Source: Variovorax sp. PCZ-1 (GTDB taxonomy: Bacteria; Pseudomonadota; Gammaproteobacteria; Burkholderiales; Burkholderiaceae_C). Taken from it: a stretch of DNA of 64,000 nucleotides. The notes below the pieces were generated by a model, which saw only the letters and a program-made list of their open reading frames with translations, was not told the DNA's origin and made no database searches. The stretch spans positions 248,001 through 312,000 of the forward strand of contig NZ_JAHCDN010000001.1 of the NCBI RefSeq assembly GCF_018413605.1, read 5' to 3'. Position 1 is the first letter of the stretch, and every line of letters starts with the position of its first letter. Below, one piece after another: positions 8,386 through 15,642 of the stretch. The position numbers and the translations under genes are program-made.

Positions 8386-9615
8386 TCACTGTGTGGCTAG
8401 ATAAGCCACTGCGCCACGCCCTGCGACACGGCCTGAAGCCCAGCATGCGGTGAGCAAATAACCCCCAGTCGGCGCTTCCCAATCGAGCATTTCGCCTGCG
8501 CAGAACGTGCCCGGCTTTTGCTCAAGCATGAGCTGATCATTCATGGCTTCCAGCGCCACGCCGCCTGCGCTGCTGATGGCTTCGTCAATCGGGCGAGCAG
8601 CGCCTAGAGTGAGTGGCAAGGCTTTGATGGTCTTCGCCAGCAAGGGCAGGTCGTGCATCTGCTCTTTGCTTAAAACTTCATAAAGCAATGCGGATTTCAG
8701 ACCCTGCAGATTCAAGCGGCTTTTCAAATGCGCTGAGAGTGATTTGCTGCCGCGCGGGTGGCTCACCTCGGCCAGCACTTTGTCTGCACTGAAAGCAGGC
8801 AGCAGATCAAGATACATCGTGGCTTGGCCACTTGTCGTGATTTCATCTCTGATCAAGCTGGAGGCCGCGTAAATCAAGCTGCCTTCCACGCCCGTTTCAG
8901 TGATGACGAATTCGCCCTGCTTGCGAAAGCTATTGCCTTGAGAGTCAGTGAAATGCAGTGCGACAGGCTTGAGCGGCTGCCCCGCAAACTGGCCGCGCAA
9001 ATGCTCGCTCCAAGGCGCTTTCAAATCAAAGCCGCAATTGGAGGCTTGCAGCTCGTTCATCTTCACACCGGCATCCTGCAGCCAAGCAGCCCAAGCGCCA
9101 TCCGAGCCCAGCTTCTTCCAGCTTGCACCGCCAAGCGCGAGCACGGTGGCATCTGCGCGCACTGTGAGTTCGCCCTGCGGATTTGAAAAGCGAAGTGCGC
9201 CATCCTCTGCCCAGCCGAGCCACCGATGCCTTGCATGAAAGCGTACACCCTGGCCGCGTAATCGTGTGAGCCAAGCGCGCAGCAGTGGCGCAGCTTTCAT
9301 CTCAGCTGGAAACACGCGCTGCGAAGTACCCACGAAAGTTTCGATGCCCAGCGCATGCACCCATTCGCGCAAAGCGCTCGGGCTCAAAGCTTCTAGCCAC
9401 TTTGCCACCTGTGGCGCACGCGAGCCATAGCGTGAAGTAAAAGCCTCCAAGCCTTCAGCATGCGTGATGTTGAGGCCGCCAATCCCCGCGAGGAGAAATT
9501 TTCGCCCCACAGAAGGCATCGCGTCATACACATCCACCTGCACGCCAGCAAGCGCCAGCTCTTCGGCAGCCATCAAGCCCGCAGGCCCTGCACCGATCAC
9601 AAACACTTTCTTCAT
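8386..9615 (-). CDS. Flavoprotein, HI0933/BaiN-like family (TIGR03862 type)
   Basis: A 409-residue FAD-binding protein beginning with the Rossmann dinucleotide motif VIGAGPAGLMAAEELA and continuing with GRKFLLAGIGGLNITHAE, the hallmark of the HI0933-like NAD(P)/FAD-dependent oxidoreductases. The C-terminal GEMLDWEAPTGGYLL is the second FAD-contacting stretch. The substrate is unknown; the characterised relative BaiN reduces a bile-acid double bond, which need not apply here. The ATG at 9615 overlaps the upstream methyltransferase stop as ATGA, so the two are translationally coupled. Confidence 0.85.
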   Translation of the reverse strand: MKKVFVIGAGPAGLMAAEELALAGVQVDVYDAMPSVGRKFLLAGIGGLNITHAEGLEAFTSRYGSRAPQVAKWLEALSPSALREWVHALGIETFVGTSQRVFPAEMKAAPLLRAWLTRLRGQGVRFHARHRWLGWAEDGALRFSNPQGELTVRADATVLALGGASWKKLGSDGAWAAWLQDAGVKMNELQASNCGFDLKAPWSEHLRGQFAGQPLKPVALHFTDSQGNSFRKQGEFVITETGVEGSLIYAASSLIRDEITTSGQATMYLDLLPAFSADKVLAEVSHPRGSKSLSAHLKSRLNLQGLKSALLYEVLSKEQMHDLPLLAKTIKALPLTLGAARPIDEAISSAGGVALEAMNDQLMLEQKPGTFCAGEMLDWEAPTGGYLLTACWASGRVAGRGAVAYLATQ

Positions 9616-10514
9616 GCCACTTCTTTTTCAAGCAAAGGTGTGAAAAAGCGTGGGCGCATTGCATTCAAACCGAGCTGATCGAGCATCGCATTCAAGCGCT
9701 TTGCACTACTTTTCGCATGCGCCGCTCCCTTAGAAGCAACGATCAGCTCATTCTTCATCGAATGCTCCCAGCCCACCAGCTCCGTCACCGTCACCTCATA
9801 GCCATGCGCTTCCAACTGCAAGCAGCGCAGCACATTGGTGAGCTGCGAGCCAAACTCGCGCGTGTGCAGCGGTCTGCGCCACAGCTCCACCAACGGATTG
9901 TTTTGCAGCGCACTCGCCTTACCTGCCTTCAAAGCGCCTGCCACTTCCGCTTGGCAGCAAGGCACGAGTACCACATGCTGCGCGTTATGAGAAAGAGCAA
10001 ACGCAATCGCATCATCGGTGGCGGTATCGCAAGCATGCAGCGCCGTCACGATATCAATTTCTTTGGGCAAGACCGTATTGGATGCATCGACTGAAAGATT
10101 CAGAAACTCCATGCCCTTGAAGCCAAACTGCGCCGCCAGCTCACGCGAACGCGCTACCAGCTCATCGCGCACCTCCACGCCAATCACTTTTCCTGTGATC
10201 GACTTGAAAAACAAGTCGTACAACATGAAGCCCAAATACGACTTGCCCGCGCCATGATCCACCAGCGTCACAGAGCCTTTGGAAGACTGCACTTTAGCGA
10301 GCAGCGGCTCAATGAATTGCAGCAAATGATTCACTTGCTTGAGCTTGCGCCGCGAATCTTGATTGATCGCACCATCGCGCGTCAAAATATGCAAAGCTTT
10401 GAGCAACTCCAAGCTCTGCCCTTCGCGCAGCCCCAATTGCTCAGCTGTAGATAGCGCTCCTTTTTTAGGAGCGCTTTGCGCAGATTTCTTGCCGGAGATC
10501 TCGTGTTTTTTCAT
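9612..10514 (-). CDS. Class I SAM-dependent methyltransferase (METTL25/GSTCD-like fold)
   Basis: The SAM-binding strand is VTLVDHGAGKSYLGFML, followed by IGVEVRDELV as motif II and DIVTALHACDTATDDAI plus VLVPCCQAE as the catalytic-side motifs. The HACD..TDDA and PCC pattern is typical of the Methyltransf_32 group, whose known members act on RNA or protein; the substrate here is unknown. The N-terminus is Lys/Ser-rich. The open frame starts with TTG at 10532; the ATG at 10514 (MKKHEISGKK) is preferred. It overlaps the flavoprotein gene by four bases. Confidence 0.8.
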   Translation of the reverse strand: MKKHEISGKKSAQSAPKKGALSTAEQLGLREGQSLELLKALHILTRDGAINQDSRRKLKQVNHLLQFIEPLLAKVQSSKGSVTLVDHGAGKSYLGFMLYDLFFKSITGKVIGVEVRDELVARSRELAAQFGFKGMEFLNLSVDASNTVLPKEIDIVTALHACDTATDDAIAFALSHNAQHVVLVPCCQAEVAGALKAGKASALQNNPLVELWRRPLHTREFGSQLTNVLRCLQLEAHGYEVTVTELVGWEHSMKNELIVASKGAAHAKSSAKRLNAMLDQLGLNAMRPRFFTPLLEKEVA

Positions 10515-10530
10515 ACAAAGATTGTGCTCC

Positions 10531-10561
10531 AAAAAAACAAACGGGAGCGCGATGCTCCCGT
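10531..10561 (-). terminator. Rho-independent terminator after the HAMP protein gene
   Basis: On the minus strand ACGGGAGC and GCTCCCGT form a perfect 8-bp stem with a 5-nt loop, followed by TTTGTTTTTTT. It lies 22 nt beyond the stop of the HAMP-protein gene and just upstream of the methyltransferase start. Confidence 0.9.
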
Positions 10562-10583
10562 TGTTTGATCAGAGAAAGAAAGA

Positions 10584-11522
10584 TCAGCTCGTGCGGCGCA
10601 TCCGTGCAACGAGGGCTTGCTGGCCCACGCGCATGCGCTCCAGCGCAGTAGCCAAGCCTGCGAATTCGGCCACATTGCCGGCATCAATTTTCTTGTCCAA
10701 GCTGCCTTTGCTCATGTCATCCACGGCGGCAGTCAGGTTGGCCAGGGGCTTCGTCACGGCTTTAGGTAAATTGATCATGAGCAACAAAGCGATGACGATA
10801 CCAATAGCCACAGTGAGCATCACGCCTGCAAACACTTGGTTGAAGCCGCCAGCAGCGACTTCAGACAGTGCAAGCGTTTGTTTGGTTTTCTCGGCGGACA
10901 TTTCCGACACGCCTTTGATCAATACGCCGCTCAAGCGGTCTTTACCCGCAGTGATCATGGTGTTGACTTCAGTAGGGGCGAACATCACGACAGGCGCTGG
11001 GGCTGAAGCGGCTGCGGCTGGCGCGGCAGCTACGGCCTTTGCAGCAGGAGCCGTTGGTGCAGGTGCTGCTGCGGCCGCAGCGGCAGCTTGCGCGACTTTG
11101 CCAGCTTGATCATTGACCGAGCCGAAAATCTTTTTCATTTCAGTACCGTAGAAATCTGCCGCGCTCTGCCAGTTGCCAATCTTGGCGACATCGTCCGAGC
11201 TAAAAGCACCATCAGCATTGCTGCGCATGGTGGCGAGCAGCTTGGTGATTTTGTCGGAAGTGCCAGTCCATTCTTTGATGTAGTTGTTGCGGCGCTCTTC
11301 GTTGTTGACGTAAACGAAATACTCTTTTTCATAGCGACGGATTTGTTGGGCAAACACGGCCAGATCGGTCAGCTGAGAGGATGCGATCGTGTTTTTGCGA
11401 GCGGTATCCACCACATCGCTCTTGGCGGTGGATTGGCTCCACCACACGAGCGCGGCTTGCGCCAAGAAGAAGACGATGATCAGGCCAAGGCCTAAGACCA
11501 GACGAGAACGGATGGATTTCAT
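10584..11522 (-). CDS. Two-pass membrane protein with HAMP domain but no signalling domain
   Basis: The N-terminus resembles a chemoreceptor: TM1 at about residues 7-28, a helical periplasmic part with RRYEKEYFVYVNNEERR, which fits four-helix-bundle sensors, then TM2 at about 232-254 and a HAMP domain to about 300. The chain ends 12 residues later without an MCP, kinase, GGDEF or other output domain. Between the periplasmic helices lies an Ala/Pro-rich stretch of about 45 residues (146-190), low in complexity. It could be a decoy, a truncated receptor or a partner-dependent sensor. A 78-residue gene lies 44 nt upstream on the same strand. Family membership is clear, function unknown. Confidence 0.78.
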   Translation of the reverse strand: MKSIRSRLVLGLGLIIVFFLAQAALVWWSQSTAKSDVVDTARKNTIASSQLTDLAVFAQQIRRYEKEYFVYVNNEERRNNYIKEWTGTSDKITKLLATMRSNADGAFSSDDVAKIGNWQSAADFYGTEMKKIFGSVNDQAGKVAQAAAAAAAAPAPTAPAAKAVAAAPAAAASAPAPVVMFAPTEVNTMITAGKDRLSGVLIKGVSEMSAEKTKQTLALSEVAAGGFNQVFAGVMLTVAIGIVIALLLMINLPKAVTKPLANLTAAVDDMSKGSLDKKIDAGNVAEFAGLATALERMRVGQQALVARMRRTS

Positions 11523-11566
11523 GATGGACTCCTCAGTGTGTTGGATGGGTTATGACGCTTCAGACT

Positions 11567-11803
11567 TCAAGCTTTGATACCAGTTGCCTTGAGAATGGCC
11601 TCTTTGACTTTGGCATAAGGTACCTCGGGCGGTAAATGTTTGCCTAAGCAAACAAAAAAGTACATCTGCTGATACTCGGGTTTACCCGCAAAAGCGGTAT
11701 TGAGCTTGACATCAGCGAAGGCATCATCCACAACGAACTCTGCGGCAACGCCCATGTATTCGGCCACTGCAGAGATAGCAGCTGGTCTTAATTGTGGATG
11801 CAT
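11567..11803 (-). CDS. Small uncharacterised 78-aa protein upstream of HAMP protein
   Basis: A soluble protein with an even helical pattern and no signal peptide or membrane segment. The sequence around VVDDAFADVKLNT and YFFVCLGKHLPP does not recall a family I can name. It is co-directional with the HAMP protein gene with 44 nt between stop and start, so the two probably form an operon ended by the hairpin at 10531-10561. The 170 nt upstream holds no other gene. It may be a cytoplasmic partner of the HAMP protein; that is inference from position only. Confidence 0.6.
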   Translation of the reverse strand: MHPQLRPAAISAVAEYMGVAAEFVVDDAFADVKLNTAFAGKPEYQQMYFFVCLGKHLPPEVPYAKVKEAILKATGIKA

Positions 11804-11936
11804 CGTTGTACTACTTGGTCTGAATTAACTGCCCCAATGTAATACTTAGGAATTGATTTGTCCAGATAGCCTACTCTAAACAATGCCTTTGTCTAGAGCT
11901 TGTCGTGAATTATCGCTGGTCTTGTTGCGGGAATGA

Positions 11937-11960
11937 TTCAATTCCTTTTCGGAAATTGAA
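11937..11960. promoter_or_regulatory. Dyad between FAH-family gene and 78-aa gene
   Basis: TTCAATTCC, a TTTTC loop and GGAAATTGAA form a hairpin with one bulge in the 170-nt gap just after the fumarylacetoacetase-family stop. No U-run follows, so a terminator role is uncertain; it could equally be an operator for the 78-aa/HAMP operon. The rest of the gap shows nothing clear. Confidence 0.4.
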
Positions 11961-11973
11961 CAGAATTTGTCAT

Positions 11974-12981
11974 TTACTGGGCTGAGGCCACTTTCTGATC
12001 AATCACGCCAAAAACGCTTTGGCCGTCTTTGCCCTTGATTTCGATGCGGATGGTGTCGCCAAACTTCATATAGGCCGTGCTGGGCTTGCCGTCAAGAATG
12101 GTTTCGATCGCGCGTTTTTCGGCGATGCAACTGTAACCTTTGATCCATTCCTTTTTGCCGTCTTTCTCAATCGCACGATTGCTCACCGTGCCTGAGCCGA
12201 CGATAGAGCCGGCGCGCACATTGCGGGTTTTGCAAATGTGGGCAATCAGCTGGCCGAAGTGGAAGGTCATCTCTTGCCCGGCATCGCACATGCCCACGGT
12301 GCGGCCATTCCATTGGCTTTGAATGGTCAGATGCAACTTGCCTCCACTCCAAGCATCGCCGACTTCATCGGGAGTCACAGCAACTGGGCTGAAGGCGGTA
12401 GCGGGCTTGCTCTGGAAGAAGCCGAAGCCTTTGGCCAGCTCGTCGGGGATCAGGTTGCGCAAGCTCCAATCGTTGGCGATCATGAGCAGGCGCACGCCTT
12501 CCAAAGCCTCTTCAGCTGTGCTGCTCATCTTGACATCGCCTGTGATCACAGCCACTTCGGCTTCAAAATCAATGCCGAAATCTTCGCTAACGACGACAGA
12601 ATCATCGCAAGCGCCCAAGAAATCATCGCTGCCGCCTTGATACATCAGGGGCTCTGTGTAGTAATTGGCTGGCACTTCAGAATTGCGCGCTAAGCGCACG
12701 AGTTCCACATGGTTAATGTAGGCGCTGCCATCGGCCCACTGGTAGGCGCGGGGCAGAGGCGCCATGCATTGCTTGGGATCGAAGGGGAAGGCGTGGCGAG
12801 CTTTGCCGTTGTTGAGCGTGTCGTAGAGATCTTGCAACTGGGGTGAGATGAAATTCCAATCGTCCAAAACTTGCTGCATCTTGGCGGCAATGCCGGTTGC
12901 ATAATGTGCAGTCGATAGATCACGCGAGACAACGACCAATGCGCCGTCGCGGCTGCCGTCTTTGAGGGTGGCGAGTTTCAT
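11974..12981 (-). CDS. Fumarylacetoacetate hydrolase family protein
   Basis: FAH-fold enzymes cleave or hydrate acylpyruvate-type substrates in aromatic degradation. The metal-binding acid triad is seen in DFEAEVAVITGDV, and the later GSGTVSNRAIEK stretch belongs to the active-site rim. The 335-residue length and N-terminal MKLATLKDGSRDG are those of the FahA-like hydrolases common in Comamonadaceae, possibly acting on fumarylacetoacetate itself. It is divergent from an IclR regulator, with a 38-nt palindrome between the two, so substrate-responsive control by that regulator is likely. No hmgA homologue is in view, so the exact substrate is open. Confidence 0.85.
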   Translation of the reverse strand: MKLATLKDGSRDGALVVVSRDLSTAHYATGIAAKMQQVLDDWNFISPQLQDLYDTLNNGKARHAFPFDPKQCMAPLPRAYQWADGSAYINHVELVRLARNSEVPANYYTEPLMYQGGSDDFLGACDDSVVVSEDFGIDFEAEVAVITGDVKMSSTAEEALEGVRLLMIANDWSLRNLIPDELAKGFGFFQSKPATAFSPVAVTPDEVGDAWSGGKLHLTIQSQWNGRTVGMCDAGQEMTFHFGQLIAHICKTRNVRAGSIVGSGTVSNRAIEKDGKKEWIKGYSCIAEKRAIETILDGKPSTAYMKFGDTIRIEIKGKDGQSVFGVIDQKVASAQ

Positions 12982-13009
12982 GGGAATCTTTCTTTGGCGA
13001 ATGAATCTA

Positions 13010-13047
13010 AATTACGATAAGGTAAATGCGTTTACTATTGCGTAATT
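13010..13047. promoter_or_regulatory. 38-nt hyphenated palindrome, likely IclR operator
   Basis: Outer arms AATTACG and CGTAATT and inner arms GTAAA and TTTAC are symmetric about base 13028/13029. The palindrome fills the middle of the 88-nt gap between the divergent FAH-family and IclR genes, 28 nt upstream of the FAH start and 22 nt upstream of the regulator start. IclR proteins bind such paired dyads as dimers of dimers and often repress themselves. Confidence 0.72.
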
Positions 13048-13069
13048 CTAGCCTGTCTTTCTAACCGTC

Positions 13070-13876
13070 ATGCCCAACAAAAAGCCATCCCCTGTTGTTC
13101 CCAAATCCCAAGCTGGCATTCAGTCTGTGGAAGTGGGTTTTGCTTTGCTGGATGCGCTCACCAAGGGCGCGGGTGCGATGATGCTGCGCGATCTGGCGCA
13201 AGCGGCCGGCATGAGCCCGGCCAAGGCGCACCGCTATTTGGTCAGCTACCAGCGCTTGGGGCTGGTGCAGCAAGATGGCAGCAGCACGCGCTATGACTTG
13301 GGGCCGGCTGCTTTGAAGCTGGGCTTGGCCACGCTCTCGCGGCTGGATGCTGTGGCGCTCGCGCGCTCGCGCATGGATGCGCTGATGGACGAGATTGGGC
13401 ATACGGTAGCGATTGCGGTGTGGGGCAACCACGGCCCTGTGATCGTGCATTGGCAAGAGCCTGCAAGAGCCGTGACGGTGAATCTGCGCTTGGGTGATGT
13501 GATGCCCTTGCTCGGCTCCGCCACGGGGCGTTGTTTTGCAGCGTTTGCACCCAAGGCCATCGTGCAGCCGCTGCTCAAAACGGAGATCGCGCAATTGGGC
13601 AAGAGCGAGCGTGCAGGCATGCCGCGCAATGCGGGCGAGGCGCAAAGCATTTTGGAAGAAACGCGCAAGCAGGGCTTGGCGCGGGTGGTGGATACGCTGC
13701 TACCCGGCATCAGTGGTTTTGCAGTGCCAGTGTGGGATGCTGGCGAACGCATTTGCTTAAGCCTAGTCTCTCTGGGTTCAAGCGCAAGCTTTGATGCGGA
13801 TTACAAAGGTGCTATAGCGAAAGCGCTGCGCCAATGCAGTGCGCAGCTCAGTAGCGAGCTCGGCAGCAAAAAATGA
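13070..13876 (+). CDS. IclR-family transcriptional regulator
   Basis: An N-terminal winged helix-turn-helix (about residues 15-75, with MMLRDLAQAAGMSPAKAHRYL as the recognition region) precedes an IclR effector-binding domain with the typical SATGRCFAAF loop (about 145-155) and an FAVPVWDA strand near the C-terminus. The 268 residues are usual. It faces the FAH-family gene across the palindrome at 13010-13047 and probably senses the substrate of that enzyme. Its stop overlaps the next gene's start as ATGA, although the downstream DUF3108 gene has no obvious link to aromatic catabolism. Confidence 0.9.
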   Translation: MPNKKPSPVVPKSQAGIQSVEVGFALLDALTKGAGAMMLRDLAQAAGMSPAKAHRYLVSYQRLGLVQQDGSSTRYDLGPAALKLGLATLSRLDAVALARSRMDALMDEIGHTVAIAVWGNHGPVIVHWQEPARAVTVNLRLGDVMPLLGSATGRCFAAFAPKAIVQPLLKTEIAQLGKSERAGMPRNAGEAQSILEETRKQGLARVVDTLLPGISGFAVPVWDAGERICLSLVSLGSSASFDADYKGAIAKALRQCSAQLSSELGSKK

Positions 13877-15015
13877 ATTCGCAAGTAGCGCCCCGCTATT
13901 CGGCAAGCTGGCCATGGCGCGGCTTGGCTTGGGCCCTGCTGGCTGCTGTGCTGGCTCATGTGATGGCCTTGATATTGGCCACCGAGCGCTTTTCTTTCAG
14001 TTTTAAAAACACGGCGGATAACACTGCGCTCAGCACGCGGATGATAGATCCCGTGCCCGTCTCGCTGCTCCCGCCTGTGCCTGTAGCCGCCAAAGAGCCC
14101 AGCAAAGCAAAAGACAAAGTATCTAGCGCCATGCCCGTGAGCCAAGCACCCAAGCCAGCGCTTGCTGACAGCAGCGCTGCAAGCCCAAACAAAGAAGTAA
14201 AAATTGAGCAAAATCAGCCTGTAGCCGGCAAAGAATCTGCGCAAAGTGCTACTGAAACAGTAGCAGGCGATGAACCCAATGCAGATAGCTATCTCGCGCA
14301 AACGACAGCGCCAGCCAGCGGCGCACCCGCTCCGCCTGGTTTGAAGCTGAGTTATCCAGCGAGTGCGAGGCTGCAATTCGATGGCACCGTGGTACGCAAA
14401 GGCATTGCCAATAGCGGCAGTGGTGTTCTGAGCTGGAAAATGGATGGCAGTAATTATGAATTGAGCTTAGAAGCGACAGCCATGCTCATACTCAGCCGCA
14501 CAGAAAAGAGCGAGGGTACGCTCTCACCGCAAGGCCTCACCCCCCAGCGCTACAGCAGCGTGCGCACAGGCCGCAGCGAACAGGCCACGCATTTCCGCGC
14601 TGAGATGGGAAAAATCCAGTTCAGTAACAACAAGCCTGATGAGGTGTTGCTCGTGGGTGCACAAGATCGGCTCAGTGCCATCATTCAGCTGGCGGGCATT
14701 ATTGGCGGTGATCCTGAGCGTTACAAAATTGTGAACCGCATTCAAATGCAGGTTGCAGGCTTGGATAACGCGGAAATCTGGGAATTCAATCTCCAAGGTA
14801 TCAGTGATATCAATGTGCCTGCAGCCAATATGCAAGCCTTAAAGCTCACCCGTACACCGCGCAATGAATTTGATCAGCGCTTGGAAATCTGGCTCTCGCC
14901 ACAGCTGGGCTATCTGCCTATACGCATCCGTCAAAGCTCAGCCGCTGCACCCGATCAGGATTTTGATGATTTGGTGCTTCGCAGGCTGCCAGTGCCAACG
15001 GTTCCCGCAAATTAG
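13873..15015 (+). CDS. DUF3108 domain protein with TonB-like N-terminus
   Basis: A single N-terminal membrane segment (ALLAAVLAHVMALILAT) is followed by a Pro/Ala/Lys-rich periplasmic linker of about 110 residues, as in TonB-type proteins. From about residue 155 a DUF3108 beta-rich domain covers the rest of the 380 residues. The function of DUF3108 is unknown; an envelope role is likely. The linker carries an in-frame copy of the dispersed repeat (14224-14264), read as AGKESAQSATETVAG. Translation is coupled to the IclR gene by ATGA. Domain call firm, role open. Confidence 0.82.
   Translation: MNSQVAPRYSASWPWRGLAWALLAAVLAHVMALILATERFSFSFKNTADNTALSTRMIDPVPVSLLPPVPVAAKEPSKAKDKVSSAMPVSQAPKPALADSSAASPNKEVKIEQNQPVAGKESAQSATETVAGDEPNADSYLAQTTAPASGAPAPPGLKLSYPASARLQFDGTVVRKGIANSGSGVLSWKMDGSNYELSLEATAMLILSRTEKSEGTLSPQGLTPQRYSSVRTGRSEQATHFRAEMGKIQFSNNKPDEVLLVGAQDRLSAIIQLAGIIGGDPERYKIVNRIQMQVAGLDNAEIWEFNLQGISDINVPAANMQALKLTRTPRNEFDQRLEIWLSPQLGYLPIRIRQSSAAAPDQDFDDLVLRRLPVPTVPAN
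14224..14264 (+). repeat. Dispersed GCTATT repeat, copy 4, in DUF3108 linker
   Basis: Forward orientation: GCCGGCAAAGAATCTGCGC then TGCTACTGAAACAGTAGC. The two halves of the terminal dyad, GCTACTG and CAGTAGC, differ from the common GCTATT form but are exactly complementary. Confidence 0.8.
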
Positions 15016-15125
15016 AAGCTGCAAATAGGGGCTAATACCCATGCCCTTGAAATACTTTCATGCGTTCATAGATAAGCTGCTACAGTAAATGCAGCATCCT
15101 TGAAAGCAAAGAAAGCAACACCTCC

Positions 15126-15479
15126 ATGCAAATGCTCTATGACTCAGACTCCTTTGTGGTGGTTCATCTCCAAGCCGAGCCGCAGGAGCACGCCAGCGCA
15201 CAAGATGCAGTGCAAGTCGCCATGCAAGGCATTTCTTTGGACGGTATGGAGCAAACAACGCCTAACAAAGATGAGCAGCCTGAATATCGCTTGGCCCGCC
15301 ACGGCTTCGAAATCGTAGACAAGCGCTCAGGCAAAGAGGTCTACCTCGATGGCTCATGGGCAGAGCTCTTTCAGCAGCAGATCACCGCCTGGCAAGTGAA
15401 AACGCCCACGCAAGACGAAGTAGAAGAAACGCTAGAGCGCTATGCCCAGCTCGCGCAGAATCCCGTTGTGTTGCACTGA
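15126..15479 (+). CDS. DUF3567 (BTH_I0359-like) protein
   Basis: The 117-residue protein begins MQMLYDSDSFVVVHL and ends with a helical PTQDEVEETLERYAQLAQ, the pattern of the DUF3567 family, found mainly in Betaproteobacteria. Its centre, RHGFEIVDKRSGKEVYLDG, is the family signature as I recall it. The function is unknown. It is a monocistronic gene followed by a hairpin terminator at 15538-15562. The start at 15126 follows a poor CACCTCC leader. Confidence 0.8.
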   Translation: MQMLYDSDSFVVVHLQAEPQEHASAQDAVQVAMQGISLDGMEQTTPNKDEQPEYRLARHGFEIVDKRSGKEVYLDGSWAELFQQQITAWQVKTPTQDEVEETLERYAQLAQNPVVLH

Positions 15480-15519
15480 AATCTTGTAGATAGAAGCTTT
15501 GCGGTCATTTATATCTCTT

Positions 15520-15538
15520 GATGTGTGAGTCACACATC
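15520..15538. promoter_or_regulatory. Perfect 19-nt palindrome before the DUF3567 terminator
   Basis: GATGTGTGA and TCACACATC surround a single G. It immediately precedes a hairpin terminator and could be an operator for the 688-residue protein gene downstream or part of a tandem hairpin in the DUF3567 3' end. Confidence 0.45.
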
Positions 15539-15562
15539 TTTGTGGCGACAAAGTCGTTTTTT
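15538..15562 (+). terminator. Terminator after DUF3567 gene
   Basis: CTTTGT, GGCG and ACAAAG form a 6-bp hairpin followed by TCG and six T. An alternative shorter stem CGAC/GTCG also ends directly at the T-run. It is 59 nt past the DUF3567 stop. Confidence 0.75.
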
Positions 15563-15642
15563 CTATTCATGAGGTTGATGTGCGCAGTCTCTGAGCTATA
15601 TTTACGTCAGTTCGTAAAAACGAGTTCATAAAGAGGTAAGGT

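Noticed and set aside
10970-11100. The Ala/Pro-rich run of the HAMP protein as a DNA microsatellite
   Set aside because: Codons are varied (GCA, GCT, GCC, GCG, CCA), so there is no simple DNA repeat; it is a protein-level linker.
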